Notes: generated from the sequence alone by a model not told the origin. 64,000 bases of DNA from Jiangella gansuensis DSM 44835 (GCF_000515395.1 NZ_KI911782.1:721090-785089); one strand, 5' to 3'; positions 33,526 to 42,969 are shown, counted from the stretch's first letter. Made by a program: numbers and translations.

Positions 33526-33996
33526 ATGGACACGGTGGATGCGCGTTTGGTAGCGGCGTTGCGAGCCAACGGCCGCGCCTCCTATGCCGAGCTCGGGCGG
33601 CTGGTCGGGCTGTCCGGGCCGAGCATCCAGGAGCGGGTTCGGCGGCTGGAGGAGCGCGGCGTCATCACCGGCTACCGGGCCACGGTCAACCCGACGGCGC
33701 TCGGGCTCGGCCTGACCGCCTTGATCGGACTGGTGTTGTCGGACTCGGCCGGGCACGACGAGGTCGGAGCTCGGCTCGAGGACGTTCCCGAGGTCGAGGA
33801 CTGCTGGTTCATCGCCGGCGACGAGGCATACATGCTCAAAGTGCGGGTGAGCGACGTCGAAGGGCTCGAGCGGTTGCTCGGCCGGCTGGTACGGATCGAA
33901 GGCGTCGCGCGCACCCGCACCACGCTGATCATCTCCACCCGCTTCGAGGACCGGCAGGTGGCCGCCGCCGACGAAGAACTGGTCGCGAGCTCCTGA
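33526..33996 (+). CDS. Lrp/AsnC-family regulator (156 aa)
   Basis: The N-terminal helix-turn-helix reads DARLVAALRANGRASYAEL, then VGLSGPSIQERVRRLEERGVI. The C-terminal RAM ligand-binding fold includes VNPTALGLGLTALIGL, VEDCWFIAGDEAYMLKV and TRTTLIISTRFE. Length is normal for an AsnC protein, which forms octamers and usually senses an amino acid. GGATGGAG precedes ATG 33526. The threonine dehydratase 550 bases downstream could be a target, but dps lies between; no shared operator was seen. Confidence 0.85.
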   Translation: MDTVDARLVAALRANGRASYAELGRLVGLSGPSIQERVRRLEERGVITGYRATVNPTALGLGLTALIGLVLSDSAGHDEVGARLEDVPEVEDCWFIAGDEAYMLKVRVSDVEGLERLLGRLVRIEGVARTRTTLIISTRFEDRQVAAADEELVASS

Positions 33997-34081
33997 CGCG
34001 TCTCGGCGTGGGATGGTGGGTAACGGGTTCGTTGTTGTACCGCACGGGTACCAGCGGGCACCACGACACGAGGGAGGGGTC

Positions 34082-34552
34082 ATGCCCACCATCAACAGTC
34101 CGTTGCCGGAAGACGCCCACAAGGTCGTGACCGAGGCACTGCGGGACGCGCTCATCGACCTCGTCGACCTGTCCCTGCTGGGCAAGCAGGCACACTGGAA
34201 CGTCACCGGCCCGAGGTTCCGCACCATCCACTTCCAGCTCGACGAGGTCGTCGACACGGCCCGCAAGCACGCCGACGTCGTCGCCGAGCGGTCGGCCACG
34301 ATCGGCAGCCCGGCGGACGGCCGCGCCGAGACCATCGCGCGCGACTCGCGGATCACGCGCCTCGACGCCGGCTGGTTGCGTGACGACGACGTCGTGGCCG
34401 CGTTCATCAGCCTCTACGAAGGCGTCATCGCCAGGATGCGCCAGCGCGCCCAGGACGTCGAGCAGGCCGACGCCGTCAGCAACAACATCCTGCTCGACGT
34501 GGTCGAGGAGCTGGAGAAGCAGTACTGGATGTGGCAGGCCGAGCGGTCGTGA
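34082..34552 (+). CDS. dps: Dps-family DNA-protection ferritin (156 aa)
   Basis: A mini-ferritin that forms 12-mers, stores iron and consumes hydrogen peroxide. The ferroxidase ligands are in LLGKQAHWNVTGPRFRTIHF and QLDEVVDTARKHADVVAERS, the Dps signature. The N-terminal tail is short and hardly basic, so DNA binding is not certain. GGAGGGG precedes ATG 34082. Its stop overlaps the GTG of the threonine dehydratase gene. Confidence 0.9.
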   Translation: MPTINSPLPEDAHKVVTEALRDALIDLVDLSLLGKQAHWNVTGPRFRTIHFQLDEVVDTARKHADVVAERSATIGSPADGRAETIARDSRITRLDAGWLRDDDVVAAFISLYEGVIARMRQRAQDVEQADAVSNNILLDVVEELEKQYWMWQAERS

Positions 34553-35505
34553 CGGGCTTGGTCACGATCGACGATGTCCGCGCGGCGGCCGGCCGGCTCG
34601 ACGGCGTCGCCGTGCGCACGCCGCTGTTGCCGGCCGCGTGGGCCGGCGGTGAGCTGTGGCTGAAGCCGGAGGGCCTGCAGGCCACCGGCGCGTTCAAGCT
34701 GCGCGGTGCGTTCAACGCCGTCGCCCTGCTCGACGACGACGAACGCGCCCGAGGCGTCGTCACCCACTCCAGCGGCAACCACGCCCAGGCGCTGGCCTGG
34801 GCGGCGAAGGCGCAGGGCATCGCGGCCACGGTCGTGATGCCCGACGCGGCCGCGCCGGTCAAGGTCGCGGCCACGCGGGAACTGGGTGCCGAGGTCGTCA
34901 TGGTGCCGCCGGCGGAGCGGGACAGCCGCGTCGAGGAACTGCGCGCACAGCGCGGCCTGACGTTCATCTCGCCGTTCGACCACCCGGGTGTGATCGCCGG
35001 CGCCGGCACCGTGGGCCTCGAGATCGCCGCGGACGAGCCGAAGATCGACACCGTCCTGGTGCCGGTCGGCGGCGGCGGGCTGATCTCGGGTATCGCCGTC
35101 GCGATGGCGGCCGCGGCACCGAGCGCCCGCGTCGTCGCCGTCGAGCCCGAGCTCGCTGCGGACCTGGCCGAGAGCCTCGCGCGCGGCGAGCGGGTCCGCT
35201 GGGACCCGGCCGACACCTACCGGACCATCGCCGACGGCGTTCGGTTGCCGGTGGTGGGCGAGCTGACGTGGCGGCACATCCAGGCGTACGTCGACGAGGT
35301 CGTGACGGTGCCCGAGGACGCCATCCTGGCGGCGATGTCCACCATCGCCACCCGCGCCCGCGTGGTCGCCGAGCCCACCGGGGCGCTTGCCACAGCGGCG
35401 TTCCTGGCCGATCCGGGCCGGTTCGGCCGTGCGGTGGCGGTGGTGTCGGGCGGCAACGCGGACCCGGCGCTGCTGGCGTCGGTTCTCACGGCTGCTCGAG
35501 CGTGA
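34549..35505 (+). CDS. Threonine/serine dehydratase, PLP-dependent (318 aa)
   Basis: A fold-type II PLP enzyme of the catabolic threonine ammonia-lyase/serine racemase group. The PLP lysine is in ATGAFKLRGAFNA, the phosphate cradle is VPVGGGGLISGIA, and THSSGNHAQALAWAAK is the conserved Asn loop. It lacks the C-terminal ACT regulatory domains of biosynthetic IlvA (length 318 against about 400-500). GTG 34549 overlaps the dps stop, an odd but tight coupling. Product is probably 2-oxobutanoate or pyruvate plus ammonia. Confidence 0.85.
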   Translation: MTGLVTIDDVRAAAGRLDGVAVRTPLLPAAWAGGELWLKPEGLQATGAFKLRGAFNAVALLDDDERARGVVTHSSGNHAQALAWAAKAQGIAATVVMPDAAAPVKVAATRELGAEVVMVPPAERDSRVEELRAQRGLTFISPFDHPGVIAGAGTVGLEIAADEPKIDTVLVPVGGGGLISGIAVAMAAAAPSARVVAVEPELAADLAESLARGERVRWDPADTYRTIADGVRLPVVGELTWRHIQAYVDEVVTVPEDAILAAMSTIATRARVVAEPTGALATAAFLADPGRFGRAVAVVSGGNADPALLASVLTAARA

Positions 35506-35527
35506 ACCCTTCGTCCAGCCAGTGTCG

Positions 35528-36424
35528 TCACGGGAGAGCCTGGCGCAGGGTCGAGGTGAATTCCTCGACCCGGGCGTCCTGCCGGTCGGCCCGCCAGGTG
35601 ACGCCGAGTGCCGTCTCCGGGAGGCCGCGGACCGGCACGAACGCGATGTCCGGGCGGCGGTTGTAGGCGGCGGTTGCCGCGCACAGCAGCATTCCACCCC
35701 GTCCGGACGCCACCTGGGTGAGTCCTTCCTGCACGGTCGTGGCGCGGCCACGGGTGCGGATGCGCGCGCCGCTCGGTGTCACTGCCGGGGTGTGCACGCG
35801 ACGCCAGTAGTCGGGTGCGGGTCCGACGATCGCCACCAACGGCACCTCGGACAGGTCGTCGGCGTCGATCTCGTGGCGCCGCGCCCACGGGTGTCCGGCC
35901 GCCAGCGCCAGAGTCTGCGGTTCGCGGGAGAAGACGAGGCCGGTGGTGAGCTCGGGTTCCTCTACCGGCAGGAGGACCACGGCAACGTCGATCCGGCCCG
36001 CCAGGAGGTCGGAGAACGGATCGGCGAGCGGCAGTTCCTTGAGGTCGACGCTCGGATGCGGGTGCTGCTCCTGGAACCGCGCGAGAGCGAGCGCGACCGG
36101 CTCGTACACGGCGCCCTGGAAACCAATCCGCAGCGGCGGCTGGGAGCGGTGCGCTTCGAGCCGGGTCTGCTCGAACGCTCGCGCCAAGGCGGCGTAGGCC
36201 GGCCGGAGGCTGGTCAGGAAGTCCTCGCCGAGGGGTGTGAGCCGGACCCGTCTGCTGGTGCGTTCGACCAGGGGCGCCCCGACGCGGCGTTCGAGTGAAC
36301 GCAGCAGCTGGCTCACCCGGCTCTGTGAGACGTACAGCTGCTCGGCGGTGCGGCCGAAGTGCAGTTGCTCGGCGAGCACGAGGAAGCACTGCAGCTCGCG
36401 GGCCGGTAGGTCCGGGACGGTCAC
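35528..36424 (-). CDS. LysR-family regulator (298 aa)
   Basis: The N-terminal helix-turn-helix is ELQCFLVLAEQLHFGRTAEQLYVSQSRVSQLLRSLERRVG, followed by the linker and a periplasmic-binding-protein-like effector domain (PLRIGFQGAVYEPVALALARFQE). Length is standard. It is divergent from the MFS gene that starts at 36562, with an inverted repeat in the gap, so it most likely controls that exporter and itself. Effector unknown. Confidence 0.85.
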   Translation of the reverse strand: MTVPDLPARELQCFLVLAEQLHFGRTAEQLYVSQSRVSQLLRSLERRVGAPLVERTSRRVRLTPLGEDFLTSLRPAYAALARAFEQTRLEAHRSQPPLRIGFQGAVYEPVALALARFQEQHPHPSVDLKELPLADPFSDLLAGRIDVAVVLLPVEEPELTTGLVFSREPQTLALAAGHPWARRHEIDADDLSEVPLVAIVGPAPDYWRRVHTPAVTPSGARIRTRGRATTVQEGLTQVASGRGGMLLCAATAAYNRRPDIAFVPVRGLPETALGVTWRADRQDARVEEFTSTLRQALP

Positions 36425-36460
36425 GATCGCCCTTCGGTGCGGTGGCGGCTTGGCGGCATG

Positions 36461-36516
36461 CTCACCGATTCCGATGACCGGCGTGCATCGATGAGCCTAG
36501 GTCATCGATTGGTGAG
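36461..36516. promoter_or_regulatory. Inverted-repeat operator between LysR and MFS genes
   Basis: CTCACC (36461-36466) and GATGACC (36473-36479) are mirrored by GGTCATC (36500-36506) and GGTGAG (36511-36516); an ATCGAT pair also lies inside. The arrangement, centred in the divergent gap, suits a LysR tetramer. Confidence 0.5.
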
Positions 36517-36561
36517 CGATTCGCCGTTGTTCCGCCGGCCGCCGACACGTGGACTGTGGCC

Positions 36562-37761
36562 ATGTCCCGGACCACCGAGCCCCTGGCCGCCGCCCGCGAA
36601 CCCGAACCCGAACCCGGCCAGGACCGCTGGCCCGCGGTCGCGATCGCCGCGCTGGCCACCTTCACCGTCGTCGCAGCCGAGATGATGCCCGTCGGTCTGC
36701 TCACGCCCATCGGGTCCGCGTTGGGGGAGTCCGAGGGGACCGTCGGACTGTCGCTGACCCTCACCGGACTCGCTGCCGCGGTGACGGCGCCGCTCGTCCC
36801 GGTGGTGATCGGCCGGGCCGACCGCCGGACCGTGCTCGTGGCGCTGATGGTGGCGTTGTCGCTCGCCAACGCGCTGACGGCGCTCGCGCCGACATTCCCG
36901 GTCATGGCGGTGGCCCGGGTCCTGCTCGGTGTCACCATGGGCGCCGTGTGGGCTCTGGCTGCCGGGCTCGCGCCGCGCCTGGTCCGGGAGCGCTCGGCAG
37001 GCTTGGCCACGACCGTGGTCTTCAGCGGGATAGCCGTCGCGTCGGTCCTGGGGGTGCCGGTCGGCACGTATCTCGGCGCGGCGGCCGGCTGGCGGGCGGC
37101 GTTCTGGGCGCTGGCCGCGCTGGGTCTGCTCGTGGCCGCGGCCATGGCGGTCTGCTTCCCGGCGCTGCCCGGGGCGCGCGGGCTGCGGCTGCGCGGCGTC
37201 CCGGGCCTGCTGCGCATCCCAGCGGTGACGACCGGCCTCGTCCTGACCGCCCTGCTGGTCACCGGGCACTTCGCCGCCTACACGTACGTGCGACCGGTGC
37301 TGGAGACCTTCGGCGGCATCGGTGCGGCGACCCTGGGAACGCTGCTCGTCGTCTACGGCGTCTTCGGCGTCGCCGGGAACTTCGCCGCCGGCCCGCGCGC
37401 CGCTCGCCGGCCGCGCCGGGTCGTCGTCGTTCTGGCCGGAACTCTGCTCGTCAGCTTGGCCACCGTGCCATGGCTGGGGACGACGGCGTTCGGCGCCGGG
37501 GCGCTGCTGGCCGTCTGGGGACTGGCGTACGGGGGTGTGTCGGTCAGCACGCAGGCGTGGATGGCGCGGGCCGCGCCGCGCGAACTCGGCACCGCCCTGT
37601 GGGTCGGCGTTTTCAACGCCAGCATCGCGGCGGGGGCGTTCGCCGGCGGTGCGATGTTCGACGCGCACGGCGCCAGGGCGGTGGTGTGGACGGCCGCGGG
37701 GCTCGTCGCCCTGGCGCTGGTGACCGGGACGCTCACGCGTCTACCGGGGCGACCCCGCTGA
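36562..37761 (+). CDS. MFS transporter, DHA1/AraJ-like exporter (399 aa)
   Basis: Twelve hydrophobic segments in the major facilitator layout: the first span follows DRWPAVAIAALATFTVVAAEMMPVGL, motif A-like loop at VIGRADRRTVLVALM, and motif C-like sequence GVTMGAVWALAAGLAPRLV. This resembles the sugar-efflux and drug-efflux DHA1 group. ATG 36562 is chosen; GTG 36556 is possible. It is divergent from a LysR regulator. Its end overlaps by 29 bases the end of the convergent helicase-associated gene. Confidence 0.82.
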   Translation: MSRTTEPLAAAREPEPEPGQDRWPAVAIAALATFTVVAAEMMPVGLLTPIGSALGESEGTVGLSLTLTGLAAAVTAPLVPVVIGRADRRTVLVALMVALSLANALTALAPTFPVMAVARVLLGVTMGAVWALAAGLAPRLVRERSAGLATTVVFSGIAVASVLGVPVGTYLGAAAGWRAAFWALAALGLLVAAAMAVCFPALPGARGLRLRGVPGLLRIPAVTTGLVLTALLVTGHFAAYTYVRPVLETFGGIGAATLGTLLVVYGVFGVAGNFAAGPRAARRPRRVVVVLAGTLLVSLATVPWLGTTAFGAGALLAVWGLAYGGVSVSTQAWMARAAPRELGTALWVGVFNASIAAGAFAGGAMFDAHGARAVVWTAAGLVALALVTGTLTRLPGRPR

Positions 37762-40123
37762 TGCGGTGCACCGCGAACGACCTGACCTCGCCGCTGCGGT
37801 GGTCGAACGCGGACAGCCAGCCGCCTTCGAGCCGGGCGGGGTCGACCAGCCGCTCGGTGGTGGCGCCGTGGTGGTCGACATAGCCGATCCAGACGGTGGT
37901 GCCGGACTCCAGCGCCTGGCGCAGGTCGGCGAGCGTGGCGGCGGCGCCGGTGCGCCCGAGCCGGCCCGGTGCGGCGTCCGGTGGGCGTTCGGCGCGCGAA
38001 CGGTCGCCGGCCCGCAGCGCTCGGACGGCCGCGCCCAGCAGCGTCTCCTCCGGTGCCGACAGCTCCGCGAACGGCGGCCGCGGAGTCTGGCGGGTGACCG
38101 CCCGCCGTGGTTCGGAACGTCCGATCACGATGGAACCGTCGGCAGCCTCCGGCACCGGGCTGAACCCGATCTGCCGCAGCCGCTCCACCAGGGTGTTCGG
38201 CGGCAGCGACGACGCGAGCACCGTGGGTGCGAGTCGCCGCAGGCCCAGGCTCGACGACCGCGGCTCGGCCATGATGGCGGCCAGGACAGCGTGGTCGTCG
38301 CAGCGGACGAAGGACTGCGCGCTGCCCACCCGCAGTTGCCCGTGCGTCCGCGCGACGTCGTCGACGAGGTACGTCAGTGGTTGCGGCACCGGGGTGCGGG
38401 AGATGGCGGCGAGGAACTCGTGCACATCGGCGGCGGTGCGGCCGGCGTCCAGGGCCCGGCGCAGCGATCCGGTGGTGAACCGGTGCACGGACGCGCCGCC
38501 ACGGCTCTCGACGTCGGAGATCAGCGTCAGTTCGCGCTCGAGGTCGGAGCGCAGCGGCCCGGGCGCGACGGCGGTCAGGTCGGCCTGGAGCAGCACGTGG
38601 TCCAGTGGCTGCGGCAGGCTGGTGCGCACGGCGTCGGCGGCGGCCGCGACGGCCTTGTCGTCACCGCGTCCGGCCAGCAGCGGCCGGGCGAACGACGCCA
38701 GCGCGCCCATGCCGGTGAGGCCGAGCTGCTCCGCCTCTCGCAGTGTCCAGCGCACGAGGTCGTCACGGAACCGGCCGCCGCGCCGCGGACGGCGCCACTG
38801 CAGGGCGGCGAGCACGCCGACGAGGTCCGGCGCCGATCCCGCGGGCAGTTCGGCCAGTTCGCCGAGGGCCAGCCGGCGGTACTCCGGCGCGGCCGGACGT
38901 TCCAGATCGCGCCCGAGCGGCGCCACCGGCCGGTCGCGCTCGTCGCGGCTGCCGGCGAGGCCCGCCACCCGGCTGGTCGTCAGCCACGCCTGGGCCAGGG
39001 CCGCCCAGCGCCGGGCTGGTTCCTCCCGTTGCCAGGCGTCGAACTCCGGCGTGGGCAGCCACACCTCGTCGATGTCGTCGCTGATGGCCAGGAGTCCGGC
39101 CGCGAAGGCGACCTCGGCTATCAGCGCCGCGCCCGCCTCGTCGGTGTCGAGGAGCTCCGGCAGCCTGCGCAGGTCACGTACCCCCAGCCCACCGGTGCGC
39201 AGCACTGGTGGCGGCTCGGCCGCCCAGGTGTTCAGGAGCAGCTCCACCTTGCGGACCACGTCGAACGCGCCGGCGCCGGCCGTGCGGTCGACGATGTCGG
39301 GGGTGCGCTCGGTGACCGCCGGCCGCGGCGGCGACGTCAGCACGTCGGTGTGGACGCCGCCGCGCAGGTACAGCGCGACCTCGCGGGGCAGCACCACGGT
39401 GGCGGAGTCGACCGGCACCAGTAGACCGACCGCGAGCAGCAGGTCGATCGCCGTACGGGCGGTCTCCCGGTCGACCTCGCGCATGGCGTCGTCGATGCGG
39501 CCGGTCGGAGGGCCCGGTGTCAGCGCGGCGAGGGCCGAGCGGGCGTCGTCGGTCAGTGTGTCCAGCAGGGCACCGAGCGTGGCCGGGTCGGCCAGGTACG
39601 CGGCCAGCGCCTCGGCGGCAGCGCCGTGGTCGCCGTTGGACGGCAGCCCGAGGCCGCGCATGATGGTGGTGAGCCGGCTGGGCGACAGCGCCAGCAGCGC
39701 CTGCCGGGCCGGCGGCCCGAGCCCGGCCGGGTGCGGGCCGAGGATCTCCCGCACGATGTGCGGCACCCGGAGGTCGTCGTCGCGGCCCCACAGCAGCGCC
39801 TGCGTGCGCAGTGCCGTGACGGCGTCACCGACGGGGCCGGTCGCGGTTCCAGACATGGGCAGGGCCGTGCGAACGTCGTCGGCGGACACCGGCACCGGCA
39901 GCACGACGAGCGCGTCGAGCACCTGCAGGGTGAACCGGTCGAGCCGGTCCAGGGCGCGCACCGTCGACGCGCGGGTGGTGGCCCGGGCGGCGAGCTGGCC
40001 GACGTCGACCGGGACGGGGGCGAGCAGGTCGGGCCGGGCGCGCAGCAGTGCGGCCAGCTCGTCGTCGGCCCGTGCGCGCAAGTCTTCGGCGAGGCTGCGC
40101 ACGGGTGTGTCGTTCCCGCTCAT
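37733..40123 (-). CDS. Helicase-associated domain protein (796 aa)
   Basis: A large soluble protein of the actinobacterial group annotated as helicase-associated or helicase C-terminal/XPB-like, usually encoded near an XPB-type DNA helicase. Seen: a helical front (LAEDLRARADDELAALLRARPDLL), repeated winged-helix-like units (TVRALDRLDRFTLQVLDALVV, HVLLQADLTAVAPGPL, YLVDDVARTHGQLRVGSAQSFVRC) and a C-terminal WYL-like domain with WIGYVDHHGATTERLVDPARLEGGWLSAF. No Walker motifs are visible, so it is not itself a helicase. Role in DNA repair is inferred from the family name only. ATG 40123. Confidence 0.7.
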   Translation of the reverse strand: MSGNDTPVRSLAEDLRARADDELAALLRARPDLLAPVPVDVGQLAARATTRASTVRALDRLDRFTLQVLDALVVLPVPVSADDVRTALPMSGTATGPVGDAVTALRTQALLWGRDDDLRVPHIVREILGPHPAGLGPPARQALLALSPSRLTTIMRGLGLPSNGDHGAAAEALAAYLADPATLGALLDTLTDDARSALAALTPGPPTGRIDDAMREVDRETARTAIDLLLAVGLLVPVDSATVVLPREVALYLRGGVHTDVLTSPPRPAVTERTPDIVDRTAGAGAFDVVRKVELLLNTWAAEPPPVLRTGGLGVRDLRRLPELLDTDEAGAALIAEVAFAAGLLAISDDIDEVWLPTPEFDAWQREEPARRWAALAQAWLTTSRVAGLAGSRDERDRPVAPLGRDLERPAAPEYRRLALGELAELPAGSAPDLVGVLAALQWRRPRRGGRFRDDLVRWTLREAEQLGLTGMGALASFARPLLAGRGDDKAVAAAADAVRTSLPQPLDHVLLQADLTAVAPGPLRSDLERELTLISDVESRGGASVHRFTTGSLRRALDAGRTAADVHEFLAAISRTPVPQPLTYLVDDVARTHGQLRVGSAQSFVRCDDHAVLAAIMAEPRSSSLGLRRLAPTVLASSLPPNTLVERLRQIGFSPVPEAADGSIVIGRSEPRRAVTRQTPRPPFAELSAPEETLLGAAVRALRAGDRSRAERPPDAAPGRLGRTGAAATLADLRQALESGTTVWIGYVDHHGATTERLVDPARLEGGWLSAFDHRSGEVRSFAVHRISGVAPVDA

Positions 40124-40172
40124 CCGCTCTACGGTACGGCGTTCATCAGGCGTGACGCGACCTGCGGTGCGC

Positions 40173-40313
40173 TCAGAGCTTGCGCAGACGCTCCAAGAGC
40201 TCGGCGCCGCGCGACGCCGCCTCGGCTCGCGCTTCGCTGTCCGCCGCCCGCAGCTCCTCCGTGATGTCGGGGTCTACAGGCACCTCGAGTGGTTTGCGTC
40301 GCTCGACCGTCAC
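40173..40313 (-). CDS. Small Glu/Arg-rich protein (46 aa)
   Basis: A GTG at 40313 gives MTVERRKPLEVPVDPDITEE followed by a helix rich in Ala, Glu and Arg ending ELLERLRKL. The strict amphipathic pattern and clean stop support a real small protein. There is no ribosome-binding site, so it may be leaderless. It lies 49 bases upstream of the helicase-associated gene on the same strand, and could be part of its transcript. Function unknown. Confidence 0.45.
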   Translation of the reverse strand: MTVERRKPLEVPVDPDITEELRAADSEARAEAASRGAELLERLRKL

Positions 40314-40426
40314 ATGCTGGACATTACCGGGCACAGCCACGGACGGCCAAGGCGCCGCCCGCGCTCCGGCGCGCCGTTGTGGGGTCCCGTTGTGCATTTC
40401 CGCAATGTCCGATTCACTGTGCGACC

Positions 40427-41731
40427 GTGACACCGGGTCAGACACCGACGAACTCCAGAAGGCCACTCAACCCCCGCCAGGCACGGCACCGCTACCTCAT
40501 CCTGCTCGGCCTGCGCTGGCTGCCGTCGGGAATGCTGCTGCCGGTCCTTACCCTGCTGCCGCTGGAGCGCGGGCTGACGCTGTCACAGCTGGGGCAGGCC
40601 GCGGCCGTCCAGGGCCTGGTCGTGTTCCTGATCGAACTGCCCACCGGCGGACTCTCCGACTCCCTGGGACGCAAACCCGTCCTGGTCGCATCGGGCATCG
40701 TGAGCCTCGGCGGCTTCGCCCTCATCTACACCGCCGACTCGTTCCTCCTGTTCGCCGTGGCGTTCGCCGTCCAGGGCATCTACCGCGCCTTGGACAGCGG
40801 GCCGCTGGAGGCCTGGTACGTCGACACCGTCCTGGCACACGACCCGGACGCCGACATCTCCGGTGGGCTGTCCGGCGGTGGTGTCGTCGCGAGCATCGCC
40901 ATCGGCGGCGGGGCGCTGCTGGCCGGCGGCCTGGTCGCGCTGGACCCGTGGTCCTCGGTGGAGGCACTGGCCGTCCCCGTCATCGTCGCCGCCGTGTTCC
41001 GCGCCGTCTCCGTCGTCGCCACCATCGCCCTGCTCCACGAGGCCAAGCCGAGGACCGGCTGGGCTGCGACCTCGGCCGCGGTGCGCGATGTACCACGTGT
41101 GATCGTCGGCGGTCTGCGCCTGCTGCGCCGTTCCAAGGTCCTCCAGGTGCTGATCTGGGTCGAAGTGGTGTGGGGCTTCGGAATGGTGGCCATGGAGTCG
41201 CTCACCCCCATCCACCTGGCCGACATCGTGTCCAACGCGGACGATGCCGCCGCCATCATGGGCCCGGTCAACTCGGCCGCGTGGGTGGCGTCGGCCGTGG
41301 GCGCCTGGCTCGCCGCGGTCGCGGCGCGCCGGGTGGGCGCCGCGCGAGCCGCGATGGCCCTGCACGTCCTGCTCGGCGCGGCCGTGGTCGGCATCGCGCT
41401 GTCAGCCGGCGCGGTCGGGTTGATCATCGCGTTCCTGGTGGGCTACATCGCGAACGGTGCTGTCACCCCGTTGCACATGACGATGCTCCATGAGCGCGCA
41501 ACCAGCGAGAACCGGGTCACGATCGTGTCCGTCGGTTCCATGGCCGGCCAGGCTGCCGGTTCGCTGGGCCTGATCGCGCTCACCGCCGTGGCCGACGGTG
41601 CTTCCGTCGCCGCCGCGATGGGGCTCGGCGGGCTCGCCCTCGCGTTGTGCGCTCTGCTGTACCTACCCGTCCGCCGGGACGACCGGCGCGCCGGCCGATC
41701 GGACCGGCGCGATCTGAAGGCGTCGAGTTAG
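40427..41731 (+). CDS. MFS transporter (434 aa)
   Basis: A 12-helix major facilitator. The first span follows RHRYLILLGLRWLPSGMLLPVLTLLP; motif A is ELPTGGLSDSLGRKPVLVAS, with the conserved D-x-x-G-R-K; the seventh helix region has VVWGFGMVAMESLTPIHLAD. It resembles drug-type carriers of the DHA families. GTG 40427 is chosen because sequence before it is not protein-like; with no ribosome-binding site it may be leaderless. Substrate unknown. It converges on the subtilase gene with a 4-base overlap. Confidence 0.8.
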   Translation: MTPGQTPTNSRRPLNPRQARHRYLILLGLRWLPSGMLLPVLTLLPLERGLTLSQLGQAAAVQGLVVFLIELPTGGLSDSLGRKPVLVASGIVSLGGFALIYTADSFLLFAVAFAVQGIYRALDSGPLEAWYVDTVLAHDPDADISGGLSGGGVVASIAIGGGALLAGGLVALDPWSSVEALAVPVIVAAVFRAVSVVATIALLHEAKPRTGWAATSAAVRDVPRVIVGGLRLLRRSKVLQVLIWVEVVWGFGMVAMESLTPIHLADIVSNADDAAAIMGPVNSAAWVASAVGAWLAAVAARRVGAARAAMALHVLLGAAVVGIALSAGAVGLIIAFLVGYIANGAVTPLHMTMLHERATSENRVTIVSVGSMAGQAAGSLGLIALTAVADGASVAAAMGLGGLALALCALLYLPVRRDDRRAGRSDRRDLKASS

Positions 41732-42969
41732 CCGTCCTGTCCGGGGAGCGCCCGGGGTCCGATGCCGGTGACGGCCGCCGTGGCGGCGTCGGCCAGCACG
41801 GCGTCGCGGGCCGCCGGTGCGTCCACGTCGTCCTCGATCATGCGCCGGGCGATCATCCCGGCCACCACTGGGGTGGCGAAGGACGTGCCGGACCAGATCG
41901 CGTGGCCCTGGGTGAACTCGACCGACAACTCGGAGCCGAGATACTCGTAGCTCCCGTTCGGGTACGGCACGGTGACGTTGTCACCGACGGCGTAGACGTC
42001 AACCCACTCGCCGTGGTTCGACCAGTCTGCGCGGGCCGAGCCGTCCGTGGTGAGCCCACCGACACCGGTCACCCAGTCGAACGCGGCCGGCCAGAACTCG
42101 TCGTCCGTGCTGTTGTTGCCGGCCGCGGCGACGAGGACGGTGTCGGGGTGGTCGGTCAGCACGTCGTCGCGCAGTGCCGCGAACGCTACCGGCGGTTCGG
42201 CCTCCCGGGTGTACGCGCCCGCCTGCAGGCTGATAACGCTCGCACCGGAGCGCGCGGCGGCGGCGACCGCCTGCGCCACCGAGACCTCGTCGACGGCGCC
42301 ACCGACGGCGCAGCTGCTCACGTGCACCGTGGTGGACTCCGCACCGGTGACGGCGAGCAGGCGCGCGGTCGCGGCGGTCCCGTGCCCGCCGTACGGCTCG
42401 ATGATCGTCGTGTCCTGGACGTGGACGAGATCGTCGGGCTCGGAATCCGGGGCCACCGCGCTGAACCGGGCGTACGCGGAATCGTCGGCGACGGTGGCCG
42501 AGAAGCCGGTGTCGACGACGGCGACATGCGCGCGGCCGGTGCCGCGCGGTTCGGGGAGGTCGGTGACCGGGCCGTGCCAGGGCAGCGGCTCGGTGGCCGG
42601 GCACAGTCGCACGTAAGCGTGGGCGTCGAGGACGTGGTTCGGTGTGAGGACACCGTCGCCCAGCGTGGCCGCGAGCGTGTCAGCCAGCTCTGCGGCGTCC
42701 CGGTCGCCCACGTGCAGCACCCGCAGGCTGGGGAGCGGGCTGGTCACCCGCTCGGGGCGCTCCAGGCCGGTGTTCGCGAAGGCCGCCAGCACCAGGTCGA
42801 GGTCGGTGCCGCGGCACAGCAGTTCGCCGTGCTTGTACATGTATTCGACCCGGTCGCGGGCGTCGTTCCAGCGAACGCCGAGCCGGAACCGGCGGCCCCG
42901 GGAGCGCTTCTCGGCATTGATCTCGAGCCGACGGACCTCGCCGGCCAGCCGCTTTCGCGGGTCGAACAT
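41728..42969 (-). CDS. Intracellular subtilisin-like (S8) protease A (413 aa)
   Basis: A serine protease with the complete S8 triad: Asp153 in HVAVVDTGF, His196 in EPYGGHGTAATARLL, oxyanion Asn285 in VAAAGNNS and Ser363 in WSGTSFATPVVAG. The first 150 residues form a separate domain shared with the neighbouring paralog (FRLGVRWNDARDRVEYMYKHG, DLDLVLAAFA, LRVLHVGDRDAAELADTL, LTPNHVLDAHAYVRLCPATEP). There is no signal peptide or membrane span, so it should act inside the cell, and the front domain may be a propeptide or sensor. It is the downstream member of a two-gene minus-strand unit, divergent from a TPR-CHAT protease. Confidence 0.85.
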   Translation of the reverse strand: MFDPRKRLAGEVRRLEINAEKRSRGRRFRLGVRWNDARDRVEYMYKHGELLCRGTDLDLVLAAFANTGLERPERVTSPLPSLRVLHVGDRDAAELADTLAATLGDGVLTPNHVLDAHAYVRLCPATEPLPWHGPVTDLPEPRGTGRAHVAVVDTGFSATVADDSAYARFSAVAPDSEPDDLVHVQDTTIIEPYGGHGTAATARLLAVTGAESTTVHVSSCAVGGAVDEVSVAQAVAAAARSGASVISLQAGAYTREAEPPVAFAALRDDVLTDHPDTVLVAAAGNNSTDDEFWPAAFDWVTGVGGLTTDGSARADWSNHGEWVDVYAVGDNVTVPYPNGSYEYLGSELSVEFTQGHAIWSGTSFATPVVAGMIARRMIEDDVDAPAARDAVLADAATAAVTGIGPRALPGQDG

